The notes under the pieces were generated by a model. It was not told the origin of the DNA. It saw nothing but the letters and a program-made list of their open reading frames with translations, and did not search any database. This document shows positions 45,606 through 53,826 of a stretch of 55,682 nucleotides of DNA, piece by piece. Within the stretch, counting starts at the first letter, position 1, and the number at the start of each line of letters is the position of its first letter. Both the position numbers and the translations under genes were made by a program. This DNA comes from Veillonellales bacterium (lineage in GTDB: Bacteria; Bacillota; Negativicutes; JAAYSF01), in the NCBI GenBank assembly GCA_039680175.1, contig JBDKTO010000116.1, positions 1 to 55,682 on the forward strand, read 5' to 3'.

Positions 45606-46674
45606 CAACAAAGAGTACCAAGCTTGCCTGGCGGTCCCTCCTGGGGAAACGCTGGCCGAAGTTTTGGAAGACCGCGGTATGCCGCAAAATGAACTGGCCC
45701 TGAGAACCGGCGTTACATCGAAACACATCAATGAAATCATTCAAGGCAAAGCGGCCATTAGTCCGACGATGGCCCTCCGGCTGGAGCAGGTATTGGGCGT
45801 GGAAGCCTCGTTTTGGAACAACTTAGAGGCGGACTATCAAGCGACAGTAGCCCGTCTGGCTCTGCAGGAAAGTATGGCCGAAGAAATCGAAGTAGCTTCA
45901 AAATATAATTATGCAGACTTGGCTAAAGCCGGTTATGTGCCCAGGACAAGAGTAGCTAAAGAAAGGGTTTATCACCTGCAGCGGTTTTTTGGGGTATCTT
46001 CCCTAAAGTATGTGCGCAATCTCATTTGCGCTGCTTTTCGCAAGGGCGATACCGCCACACAAACAGCCTCACCCTATGCACTGGCGGCCTGGATTCGTAA
46101 ATGTGAACTTTCCGCCCATGAAATCAGTACCGCTGAATTTAGCCGGGATAAAATTCTGGCCTGGCTGCCGGAATTGCGCAAAATGACTAAACTGGAACCA
46201 GCTGAGTTTTTGCCCCTTCTATCGCAGGCCTTCGCCGACTGCGGCATTGCCTTGGTCATTGAAACTCACTTGCCGAAGACCTATGCAAACGGCGTAAGTA
46301 AATGGCTGAGTCCCAAAAAGGCCATGCTTGCCCTGAGTTTGCGCGGCGCCTATGCGGATATTTTTTGGTTTACCTTGTTCCACGAAATCGGGCATCTTGT
46401 CATGGGGCATAGTAAAAAAGAGACGTTTATTAATTTTTTGAAACAGGACCCGAAGGATACCCAGGAGCAGGAGGCCAATCGCTTTGCTGCCGACCGGCTC
46501 ATACCGCCGGCGGAATACAAAAAGCTTATGAGTATAAGCCCAACGATCTATCAAATAACGGCGTTTGCCGAACAGCTGGGGATTGATCAGGGAATTGTTG
46601 CCGGCCGTTTGTGCAATGATAATGTCTATCAATGGCGTCAACTCAGCAGCCTGAGGAAAAAGTACGCAGCGTAA
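45598..46674 (+). CDS. higA: HigA-type antitoxin fused to an ImmA/IrrE metallopeptidase domain
   Basis: A 358-residue fusion. Residues about 15-75 form an XRE/HigA helix-turn-helix (PGETLAEVLEDRGMPQNELA, then HINEIIQGKAAIS); residues about 190-340 carry an ImmA/IrrE zinc peptidase domain with HEIGH at 262-266. Such fusions exist as antitoxins of HigB or as stand-alone regulators. The HTH should repress the operon and the peptidase part may allow stress-triggered release. ATG 45598 has GGAGGTGA nearby. Confidence 0.85.
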   Translation: MANNKEYQACLAVPPGETLAEVLEDRGMPQNELALRTGVTSKHINEIIQGKAAISPTMALRLEQVLGVEASFWNNLEADYQATVARLALQESMAEEIEVASKYNYADLAKAGYVPRTRVAKERVYHLQRFFGVSSLKYVRNLICAAFRKGDTATQTASPYALAAWIRKCELSAHEISTAEFSRDKILAWLPELRKMTKLEPAEFLPLLSQAFADCGIALVIETHLPKTYANGVSKWLSPKKAMLALSLRGAYADIFWFTLFHEIGHLVMGHSKKETFINFLKQDPKDTQEQEANRFAADRLIPPAEYKKLMSISPTIYQITAFAEQLGIDQGIVAGRLCNDNVYQWRQLSSLRKKYAA

Positions 46675-46694
46675 CGGAATACCTTTTAAAAATT

Positions 46695-46729
46695 ACAGTA
46701 GGCACTGCCTGGCTGGCAGTGCCTACTGT
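46695..46729 (+). terminator. Hairpin after the toxin-antitoxin operon
   Basis: A perfect 15-bp stem ACAGTAGGCACTGCC (46695-46709) with GGCAGTGCCTACTGT (46715-46729) around TGGCT, without a clear T-run. Probably a terminator for higBA. Confidence 0.65.
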
Positions 46730-46733
46730 ATGA

Positions 46734-46880
46734 TATAGTTTCACCCCGGGGGATTCATCCTCCGGCTGAAATCCCTGCCGCAGCTCTTGCGGCTGGGGCC
46801 ATTGGATAAACCCGACGAATACTACCCGGTCGCAAGACTGTGAGTCCGGCAAGTTCACGGTAGGGAAATGGAGCCGCAGA
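46734..46880 (+). ncRNA. Compact structured RNA candidate, HEARO/omega-RNA-like
   Basis: A GC-rich 145-bp block. I can draw hairpin GGGGG/CCTCC (46748-46752, 46759-46763), stem CCCTGCCGCA/TGCGGCTGGG (46773-46782, 46788-46797; one mismatch), a closing helix CATT/AATG (46800-46803, 46867-46870), CTACC/GGTAG (46822-46826, 46859-46863), hairpin GACT-GTG-AGTC (46836-46846) and a pseudoknot-type GTGA/TCAC pair (46840-46843, 46855-46858). The layout and the segment around GTGAGTCCGG resemble HEARO RNAs (guide RNA of IscB) as I remember them. It starts right after ATGA (46730-46733), the reported HEARO insertion context. No iscB gene is present. Confidence 0.4.
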
Positions 46881-46896
46881 AAGGGGATAACGGATA

Positions 46897-47043
46897 GTGA
46901 CTATTTTCCGGTCCTCATTCACGAAAAACGGCGTTACCTATTACGCCAAGGACTACGGCAAAAAAGCTTTTCCTATTCATGTCGGCGGTCGCAACGCCAA
47001 CAAAGGAAAAGCCTCTAAAAAAAATAGTATCCTGACTACATAG
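46897..47043 (+). CDS. Small conserved-looking protein, 48 residues
   Basis: GTG 46897 opens 48 codons to TAG 47041-47043. The peptide contains FTKNGVTYYAKDYGKKAFPI, a compact pattern I associate with short phage or mobile-element proteins of Firmicutes. AAGGGG lies about 10 bp upstream. Function unknown. The region between here and 47446 shows no other gene, only the short repeats described separately. Confidence 0.45.
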   Translation: MTIFRSSFTKNGVTYYAKDYGKKAFPIHVGGRNANKGKASKKNSILTT

Positions 47044-47241
47044 TGGTTCATGAGTAGGCTTCTGGTAGTGGAGTCTACTTTATGATTAACAAGTTTATTT
47101 GGTTATATACATACTTATATGACAGAAACAAAGGAAAACCTGCTAAAAATGAAAATAAATTTTTGTGGGGCGAGAATGATGGAATGAAATCATTGCTCCT
47201 CACTAGAATTTTTATAGGACAAAATTGATCGAAAAAAGATA

Positions 47242-47355
47242 AAGTGGCGCATAAGTGGCGTATAGAACAGGTCGTACCCATTGAAGATACGGACCTTTTC
47301 TATGCGCCACTTATCATTCATAATGGCAAAGTGGTTAATAAAAAGTGGCGCATAG
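47242..47355. repeat. Cluster of AAGTGGCGCATA repeats
   Basis: Three direct copies (about 47242-47253, 47254-47264 as a variant, 47344-47355) and one inverted copy (TATGCGCCACTT, 47301-47312). The second and the inverted copy are the arms of a 60-bp imperfect hairpin with an additional inner match AGGTC/GGACCT. Confidence 0.65.
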
Positions 47356-47445
47356 ATGGTGAGATCAGGTGCATTGATGGATAGTGCGGGCTTTTTTTGA
47401 CGGTTGTCTTGAAGTTGTGGTCATCTTCTTTTCGGCGTGCGAGGG

Positions 47446-47604
47446 ATGACGGCAAGGTTTTGGCCGTCGGCTCTGGCACGCTACCTGCTTTGCGACAATT
47501 GTAAATATGATAGGCATATGATGACCGGCAGCATGGTCTTTGGCTGCCGGTCATGTTATGCCGGTATCAGGGTGCAAGGCATGTATGGACGACCTGCTTT
47601 ATGA
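47446..47604 (+). CDS. Possible 52-residue zinc-knuckle peptide
   Basis: ATG 47446 follows GCGAGGG and encodes 52 residues with two CxxC pairs (CDNC and CRSC) 17 residues apart, a zinc-knuckle arrangement. A perfect 12-bp inverted repeat (47521-47532/47543-47554) lies inside the frame and could instead mean that this is noncoding structure. No family recognised. Confidence 0.28.
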   Translation: MTARFWPSALARYLLCDNCKYDRHMMTGSMVFGCRSCYAGIRVQGMYGRPAL

Positions 47605-47723
47605 CCTATGGTACTTTTTGAATTTGTTTCTGGCTCACTATTATGGTAATTATTACAAGGAATATAGCATACCATGGCGAAGTGAGTAAAAATATGGAAT
47701 TAAATTTAAGGGGGCGGGTGCAG

Positions 47724-47951
47724 GTGAGACTAAGGGAAATTATTTTAAAGAACTTCCGTTCGTACGAAAAAGAAACAAAAATTGATATTGACGACTTGAC
47801 GGCATTTACCGGGAAAAATGATATCGGAAAGTCGACTGTTTTAGAGGCGTTAGAAGTTTTTTTTAATGGGTCAATCGTAAAGCTGGATCGTGTGTATTGC
47901 TTCCATTGCATTTGCCGGATCGATGGACGATTTACTATTAAAGGGAATTAG
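47724..47951 (+). pseudogene. N-terminal fragment of an OLD/RecF-like ATPase
   Basis: The frame from GTG 47724 starts LREIILKNFRSYEKET and reaches the P-loop FTGKNDIGKSTVLEALEVFFNG, which is the N-terminus of an OLD-family or related AAA ATPase normally several hundred residues long. Similarity ends near 47888, and the frame stops at 47951 within the start of the ankyrin gene. Only about 55 meaningful residues remain, so it is a remnant of a probable defence gene. Confidence 0.7.
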
Positions 47952-48438
47952 GGATAACAATATGGAATTGATTAAAACGGCTCTTTCTAATGGTGCGGAT
48001 GTAAATTTTGAAGGCCGAACCGAAACCCCTTTACTTGTTGCGATTGATAAAGAGAATATTTCCATCGTAGATTTCTTATTAAAAAATGGAGCTGACCCCA
48101 ATAAAAGTCTTGATATATTATCGATTCAGAAGGAAGTACCGATTATAAAGGCTACCCGGAAAGCAAGTTATAAGAAAACTAGTGATAAGTTGGTTCAGCT
48201 TTTAGTTGATGCTGGAGCGGATATAAACTCAGTTAATCATAGCGGGGTTTCACCACTAATGACGGCAGTCTCGAATCCGCCTAATATTGCTATGGTTCAG
48301 TATTTATTATCAAGAGGGGCTGATGTAAGTCAAGCAAATAGTGAAGGTAATACACCTTTGATGATTACAGCTCGATTTGAAAACGGTTGGGGATCTAATG
48401 GTTTTAGACAACAAAAAATTGCGCCGTACCCACTTTGA
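47890..48438 (+). pseudogene. Ankyrin-repeat protein, truncated at both ends
   Basis: The frame begins inside what looks like the end of a signal peptide (CIASIAFAG), followed by at least four ankyrin repeats (ALSNGADVNFEGRTETPLL; FLLKNGADPN; LLVDAGADINSVNHSGVSPL; YLLSRGADVSQANSEGNTPLM). The 5' end joins the ATPase fragment at about 47888; the 3' end runs into the IS element at 48420. The continuing half is not found after the element. Confidence 0.75.
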
Positions 48439-48491
48439 TGGACAGTTAAAACCCGTAGTATACTGGAAATCAGAGAGGGGAATAAAAAACT

Positions 48492-48782
48492 ATGGCAAAG
48501 CAGTACGATTCAGAGTTTAAAATGGAGGCAATCCGCCGACTTGAAAGAAATGGTGAGTCAGTAGCTAAAGTTGCAGCTGATTTAGGCGTCAACGAGAATA
48601 CGATGCACGGATGGGTCAAACGATATCGAGAAAAATCAGCGAATCCTTTTCCGGGCAGTGGAAAGTTAAGTGATGAGGATGAGAAGATCCGCAAGCTTGA
48701 GCGAGAAAATCGAAATCTGCGGGAGGAAAATGAGATATTAAAAAAAGCGGCGGCGTACTTCGCCAAAAACCAAAAGCTGTAA
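48492..48782 (+). CDS. IS3-family transposase OrfA
   Basis: A 96-residue helix-turn-helix protein (FKMEAIRRLERNGESVAKVA, then NTMHGWVKRYREK) followed by a leucine-zipper-like coiled coil (LERENRNLREENEILKKAA). It binds the IS ends. The A-rich run TTAAAAAAAGC at 48739-48749 near its end is a suitable site for the -1 frameshift that makes the OrfAB transposase. Confidence 0.92.
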   Translation: MAKQYDSEFKMEAIRRLERNGESVAKVAADLGVNENTMHGWVKRYREKSANPFPGSGKLSDEDEKIRKLERENRNLREENEILKKAAAYFAKNQKL

Positions 48783-48838
48783 GGTTTAAGTTTATCAGCG
48801 CCAACCGCCACAAATATCGGGTAGCGAAGCTGTGCCAG

Positions 48839-49642
48839 GTGCTCTGGGTATCGAGAAGTGCCTATTATGCATGGGAAAAACGCCCGAAAAGTGCAAGGAA
48901 ACTAGAAAATGAAAAATTAGCGAAACAGATCAAAAGAATTCATTACAAGAAAAATCGCACCTATGGCTGCCGCAAGATGACCCAAGAATTACACCGTACC
49001 GGCAAAATAGTTAACCATAAACGGGTTGAGCGGATTATGAAAGAAGAAGGGATTCGCTCTAAAGTTGCCAAAAAGTTCAAAGCCACGACGAATTCCAAGC
49101 ACAACCTGCCAGTGGCAGAAAACCTGCTAAATCGTGATTTTAAGGCAACGAAGCCTAATCAAAAAATGGTGAGCGATATTACCTACTTATGGACAGATGA
49201 AGGTTGGCTGTATGTTGCTGGCGTCATGGATCTCTGCGGCCAAAAAATTGTAGGACTATCAATGAGCGAAAGAATGACAAAACGACTTGTTATAAATGCC
49301 CTGAATAGTGCCTATCTGCGCAGTGGCCGGCCTAGCGGCGTGTTGCTCCACTCGGATCGGGGGAGCCAATACTGCTCCAATGAATACCAAAAACTGTTGA
49401 AGCAATATGGATTTATTTGTAGCATGTCTCGAAAAGGGAATTGCTGGGACAACGCTCCTATGGAAGCTTTCTGGCAGAAGATGAAATACGAGTGGTTAAA
49501 TGAACAGCATTTTAAGACACGTGACGAGGCCCGAGCCGCAGTGTTTGAGTATATTGAAATCTTCTACAATCGGCAACGATTGCATGAGTCAAATAACTAT
49601 CTCACTCCGGAAGAATATTATTCCGCTGCCTTAGTGGCTTGA
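48839..49642 (+). CDS. IS3-family transposase OrfB (DDE integrase domain)
   Basis: At least 267 residues; the frame is open from 48734 and is most likely entered by -1 frameshift from orfA, so GTG 48839 is only the first start codon found. An HTH_21 region (KKNRTYGCRKMTQELHR) is followed by an rve catalytic core: first Asp in VSDITYLW, second Asp in LLHSDRGSQY, and Glu in PMEAFWQKMKYE. All three catalytic residues are present, so the element may be active. Confidence 0.92.
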   Translation: MLWVSRSAYYAWEKRPKSARKLENEKLAKQIKRIHYKKNRTYGCRKMTQELHRTGKIVNHKRVERIMKEEGIRSKVAKKFKATTNSKHNLPVAENLLNRDFKATKPNQKMVSDITYLWTDEGWLYVAGVMDLCGQKIVGLSMSERMTKRLVINALNSAYLRSGRPSGVLLHSDRGSQYCSNEYQKLLKQYGFICSMSRKGNCWDNAPMEAFWQKMKYEWLNEQHFKTRDEARAAVFEYIEIFYNRQRLHESNNYLTPEEYYSAALVA

Positions 49643-49859
49643 GCACTTCAAATGAAATATTAAGCAATCGTGTGAAATAGGGAGCAATCTTTGCGTTTTG
49701 ACTGTCTACTTCGCGGGGTACGCCGCACTTTTGTCGTGCCCTTTTTTTGATACTGATTAACCCATCTGCTTAAACTCAAGCCTGTTGCAGATTTTTTCGT
49801 TTTGGGCTTGACTTTAAATAGTTAGTCTTTCTTATAACCCAGCAGCATATTCAGTTAGC

Positions 49860-50753
49860 ATGCTATTTTTGCTGAGAGCGATACATGGAATGGGTTGGAG
49901 TACCACAACCACTTCAACCGGCACCATAGCTTCCGATCTTATTCCAGCTACTCGTAGAAATGAGGGCATGGGTTATTTTGGAGTTTCGATATCAGTTGCG
50001 ATGGTTCTTGGTCCTGGTTTGGGGTTATATATACTGGAGCATTATAACCACACAATGCTTTTCATTTGTTCGGCATCGTTTATTCTACTGGCATTAATTA
50101 CTGGTTTTACGAAAAGTTATTATCATCCAGGCAAATCAAATGCTCAAAATCAGGGTACTGCGGAATTATCGGGAAATACGGCAGGGAAAAATAAAAAAAA
50201 GGCAGTTATTGAGAAAACTGCCTTATGGCCGTCTTTTATCTTTTTTATTATTGTGATGACCTATTCTACCATAATGATTTTCTTGCCTCCGTATGCGCGG
50301 GACAAGGGGGTAGCAGATATTGGGGCATTTTTTATAGTGATGGCGTTGGCCATGATATTTACGAGATTAACGACAGGCCGGATTGCTGACCGGTACGGAG
50401 CAGGTAAGGTGATAGTGGCTGGTATGGTTGTAATAGCAATTGCCTTACAGATATTATCAGTCGCGGCATCGCTGCCGGTGTTTCTTATTGCTGCTATAAC
50501 TTATGGCCTTGGTTACGGTGCAGTCCAGCCCGCCCTGAATGCATTAGTTATTTCACTTGCGCCGGTTGAAAGACGCGGAGCGGCTAATGCCACATTTCTA
50601 GGGGCAATGGATATGGGAGGTATACTTGGTGCTGTAGTTTGGGGGGGAGTGGCACAGGCATTCGGATTTATTTATATATACTGTGTTTCAGCTATATTAA
50701 TGCTTTTAGCGATCATCTTGTATTTAGTAACTCAGAAGAAAAGCTATGTTTAA
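49860..50753 (+). pseudogene. MFS transporter lacking its N-terminal part
   Basis: 297 residues remain of a major facilitator superfamily transporter. The frame opens with LLRAIHGMGWSTTTTSTGTIASDLIP, which normally lies near helix 4, so about 90-100 N-terminal residues (helices 1-3) are missing; an in-frame TAG at 49855 closes the frame upstream. The remaining helices and the RIADRYG motif of the second half are intact. The loss is next to the IS3 element and probably linked to it. Confidence 0.75.
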
Positions 50754-51328
50754 CATGGTCTCCCGAGAAAATTGCGTAAACGGCTGCCATTGGAAAAGTC
50801 AGTTTTAAAACCAGTTATAACTGGTTTTATCAAGGGAAGTTCTCCCTAGCCATTTTAAATGTTTCGACAAGCGTCGTGGGTTATAGCCCGGCTCTGCAGC
50901 ATATAATCGGGCATGCTTATATGCTTTGACTGGTAAGAGAGATAGAGAATATGGGGGGAAGGGAGGACCGAGAGTGAACACCCGGTAATTTGATTGAGGG
51001 AAGGCCAGAAAGGGGTTACAGATACTATACAATGCTGATTAGCGAGGAAGTTACGTCGGAGCAATACGAACTATCGCATTTTAAGGAAGTTGTAAAAGGC
51101 TAAGAACTCGACATAAAAAACAGGCCACCGGAGCGACCAATAACTAGGTGATTGATTAATTTATTATATGCGCTATATAAAGAAACAGCCACTCGGTCTA
51201 GTAGGGTAGACACCGAAGTGGCCTATGGGTAGAGGACTCCCGTTAGGTTACGGAAGCGGTAATAGCATAACCATGTGAGAGATTATTATGCAGATGGGAA
51301 ACCTCAAATATGCGCTGACAGAAAAATA
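50754..51328. other. 575-bp intergenic region with palindrome and hairpin
   Basis: No gene recognised. A perfect 24-bp palindrome lies at 50806-50829 (TAAAACCAGTTA and its complement), possibly a terminator. An imperfect hairpin (GCCACT-CGGT with CACCG-AAGTGGC, 51188-51222) lies near the end. Confidence 0.5.
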
Positions 51329-51586
51329 CTATTTGTCTTTCTTATCATCATCGTTATTTTCCATGAGTTTCATAGCAGGTTGTGATATTAGATTAGAAGA
51401 CCGCGGGGTACTAAACAACATCTTGATACACCAAAGACCAGCTATTCCGACTAATGAATATACAATGCGGCTAAACGATGACTGTTGTCCGCCGAAAATA
51501 GCGGCAACCAAATCAAATTGGAATAAACCAACTAATAGCCAATTGAGTGCGCCAACAATAATTAAAAATAATGCAGTTTTATTCAT
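51329..51586 (-). CDS. DUF378 small membrane protein
   Basis: An 85-residue protein with two membrane helices. The start TALFLIIVGALNWLLVGLF and the second helix SLVGIAGLWCI are the DUF378 pattern. The charged tail ends NNDDDKKDK. Start ATG 51586 has AAGGAGTTGAT. Function unknown; frequent in spore-forming Firmicutes. Confidence 0.85.
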   Translation of the reverse strand: MNKTALFLIIVGALNWLLVGLFQFDLVAAIFGGQQSSFSRIVYSLVGIAGLWCIKMLFSTPRSSNLISQPAMKLMENNDDDKKDK

Positions 51587-52065
51587 AATATCAACTCCTT
51601 TTTTCTCTAGTATGCCTTTTTTCTTTAGTATGTAATTCGGTCGTTCTATTTATTCCTGCGTTAGTGTTTGATTTAAAACCAGCCCAAACAAAAAAAGACC
51701 AGCATAAGCCGGCCTAAGTAAAATGGGAGTTAAATTAGTATGACCGGTTGGTAGATTTTTAAACGAATCAAAAATTGCGGGATGGACCTTGAAAAGTGGC
51801 GGGGGTGCGAAAAGTGAGCGGCGATTATAATAACAAAGATAGGTTAAGAGTGTGTTGTACAAATTTTCCAGGTGCTATGATATAGGAACTTTTTAGACCG
51901 CTGCGATCTAAGTTAGTGCCTTATCGGAATTGGCCGCGTTGGAGAATGGAAAAAGAGAGCTGCTATATTGCTGCAGCGCCGAACGAACGGGAGAAAGTAG
52001 AAAAAGGGCGGTCAATAGACCGCCTGGAGATGAAAAAGGAATTACTTAACGCAATTAGAGCAATT
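51587..52065. other. 479-bp region without a clear gene
   Basis: A plus-strand frame of 88 residues (51916-52182) exists but overlaps a better small gene on the other strand and lacks a ribosome site. Nothing else supported. Confidence 0.4.
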
Positions 52066-52164
52066 TTACTTCTTATCTTGATTTTTCTTGTTTTCACTAT
52101 TAAGCCTACGAGAAAATTCAAGATCCGTTTTAATACGTTGCTCCCTATAGGTTTGTTTTTCCAT
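52066..52164 (-). CDS. Small charged protein, 32 residues
   Basis: ATG 52164 on the minus strand has a perfect GGAGGTGATT ribosome site and encodes 32 residues, beginning MEKQTYREQRIKTDLEF and ending in a Lys/Asn/Asp-rich tail. It is predicted to be one charged helix. I do not recognise a family, but the ribosome site is as good as that of the SASP gene, so I think it is translated. Confidence 0.5.
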   Translation of the reverse strand: MEKQTYREQRIKTDLEFSRRLNSENKKNQDKK

Positions 52165-52534
52165 AAGAATCACCTCCAATGATTATTCTTTCTGTAAGAG
52201 AAAAAAATATAGCTGTTTAAATGTGGAACAGATTGACTTTAAAAGGGGACGGTGATGGAAAGTGGACATTGCAACAATATAAGAAAAAATATATAGAGAT
52301 AACCATCTTGACTATGATTTTTCAGTACAATTAATAATGCGCTTGAAGAACTCCAACAGCGCCGGGAATCGGAACTTAGGCCGGCAACGATATTTCAAAC
52401 ACCTTAAACAAAAGAACAAGGCCAGCAGCTACGCTGACCTTGTTCAGAAGCAAAGGAAAAGGTTAACACATCGTTAGTATTACCCGGAATTCGTGATTTA
52501 TACAGGAGGAGAAAGTTTAGTCTGAGTATGTAGA
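52165..52534. other. 370-bp region with phage gene scraps and a hairpin
   Basis: A short open stretch (52326-52406) encodes ALEELQQRRESELRPATIF with no start, which looks like the end of a lost gene. A hairpin AACAAGG/CCTTGTT lies at 52415-52444. Confidence 0.4.
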
Positions 52535-52771
52535 TTAGTTAAGTGGTGGGATTTTAATTCCAAGGAGACGCTTTAATTGTTGTTGTAGGTTATAACAGGT
52601 TTCAGAGGCAATTTGATTGTAGACACCGTCTTCAACTTTACTCAATATGAAATCAAGCAACTTGAATGTCTGTGCTTCACTCAAATCTGCATTGAACTCT
52701 GTTAGAACGAATGTTTGTATTTCTTTAATTAATATATTTTGTTCTCGAATATCTAATTTAATTTTATCCAA
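52535..52771 (-). CDS. DUF2164-like protein
   Basis: A 78-residue helical protein. The segment LLDFILSKVEDGVYNQIA fits the DUF2164 pattern (L-x-D-F-x-x-x-x-x-x-x-x-x-YNQ). The ribosome site AGGAGTAA lies before ATG 52771. Function unknown. Confidence 0.6.
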   Translation of the reverse strand: MDKIKLDIREQNILIKEIQTFVLTEFNADLSEAQTFKLLDFILSKVEDGVYNQIASETCYNLQQQLKRLLGIKIPPLN

Positions 52772-53234
52772 CTTTTACTCCTAAAATGAATATTTTGATT
52801 ATTTTACCATGAAACAATTTGATTTGTTTTTGATATTTATAGCGTGGTAATTGCATTGCTCTCACAAACTGAACAGTGACAATAAAAAAACCACCTTTCG
52901 GCGGAAAGATGGGGAGTTTGTTTATATGAGAGCCGCATCCAATAATCCAAGAAGTCGTGTCTAAACGGAAATCCCAGACAATAAGGTGCGGCTCTCAATA
53001 ATAGTATAAGCGATAAAAATAATTAATATGACCGGGTATTTTTACAATTAGGCACGATGAAATCCATAACAATTCTGCAACCGTTGGCGAGCCTGATAAT
53101 GATATAAACCCAGCCGGGTGGGCAACGGCTGGGTCGTTAAAGAGGATAGGTATGCCAATCGGCTACCCAATTATAATATATTCAGTAATAAGTTGTTATG
53201 TGAAATAGATTATAGATAAATGGGCGGTGTTATC
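52772..53234. other. 463-bp region with two inverted repeats
   Basis: GAGAGCCGCA (52928-52937) and TGCGGCTCTC (52987-52996) flank a 49-nt loop; ACCCAGCCG (53108-53116) and CGGCTGGGT (53126-53134) form a tight hairpin without a T-run. No gene seen. Confidence 0.5.
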
Positions 53235-53384
53235 ATGAGTCGGCCAACAGCCAAACAGATTGAGTATGCAACGGAGCTACTACAGCAGTTGGGATATGAT
53301 CCGGAGAAATACGATTTTGGCAGCAGGGACTTTCAGGAAGTGTCCAAGCTGATAGACGAATTGAAAGATGAGAGGGGATATTGA
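53235..53384 (+). CDS. Small phage-type protein, 49 residues
   Basis: ATG 53235 with GGGCGGTG upstream encodes 49 residues: PTAKQIEYATELLQQLGYD, then FQEVSKLIDELK. This two-helix pattern resembles DUF3072-type small proteins found in phages. It leads the prophage relic that follows. Confidence 0.55.
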   Translation: MSRPTAKQIEYATELLQQLGYDPEKYDFGSRDFQEVSKLIDELKDERGY

Positions 53385-53463
53385 AGCGATTTTTGCAACA
53401 AATTAAATGATACCGTGTAATTATGGCTTCACGTAAATAACAAAAATCTAAGGGAGAGCGATT

Positions 53464-53814
53464 ATGGCAAAGCTAACTATAGTTTTCGATTTTGATGGCG
53501 TTATACATAGCTACACAAGTCGGTGGAGAGGGGCTGCAGTCATTCCGGATCCGCCGGTACCGGGAATCAAGGAGGCAATCGACAAAATTCGATGTCATTA
53601 CCGAGTGGTTGTTGTATCATCTAGGTGCTCGCAAGAAGGTGGTATTGAGGCGATAAAGGCCTATCTAAAGAAATACAATATTATGGTTGATGACATTGCC
53701 ATTGCGAAGCCGCCGGCCGTTGTTTATATCGATGATAGGGCACTTACTTTTGACGGGAATCCTGAAGGATTATTAGAAAAAATTAGGACTTTTAAACCCT
53801 GGAATAAGAAATAG
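53464..53814 (+). CDS. HAD-like phosphatase domain protein, phage type
   Basis: A 116-residue protein starting with HAD motif I DFDGV (9-13, with nucleophile Asp9 and Asp11), followed by VVVVSSR (motif II position) and VVYIDDRAL (motif IV). It is short and lacks a cap domain. Such mini-HAD proteins are common in phage genomes. GGGAGAG precedes ATG 53464. Confidence 0.7.
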   Translation: MAKLTIVFDFDGVIHSYTSRWRGAAVIPDPPVPGIKEAIDKIRCHYRVVVVSSRCSQEGGIEAIKAYLKKYNIMVDDIAIAKPPAVVYIDDRALTFDGNPEGLLEKIRTFKPWNKK

Positions 53815-53826
53815 AAAAACAGCCAG

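Larger units (their letters stand above)
48420..49727 (+). mobile_element. IS3-family insertion sequence
   Basis: About 1308 bp, bounded by imperfect inverted repeats: left TGCGCCGTACCCACTTTGA, right (reverse complement) TGCGGCGTACCCCGCGAAG, both continuing to ACAGTxAAAAC. It holds orfA and orfB of an IS3-type transposase. I see no target-site duplication, and the ankyrin gene does not resume on the right, so an adjacent deletion is likely. Confidence 0.88.

Noticed and set aside
46643-46858. 71-residue minus-strand ORF across the structured RNA block
   Set aside because: It has no ribosome site, overlaps the end of higA and is better explained as the complement of paired RNA stems.
51916-52182. 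88-residue plus-strand ORF with a hydrophobic stretch
   Set aside because: It is antisense to the small minus-strand gene with a perfect ribosome site and has no ribosome site of its own.
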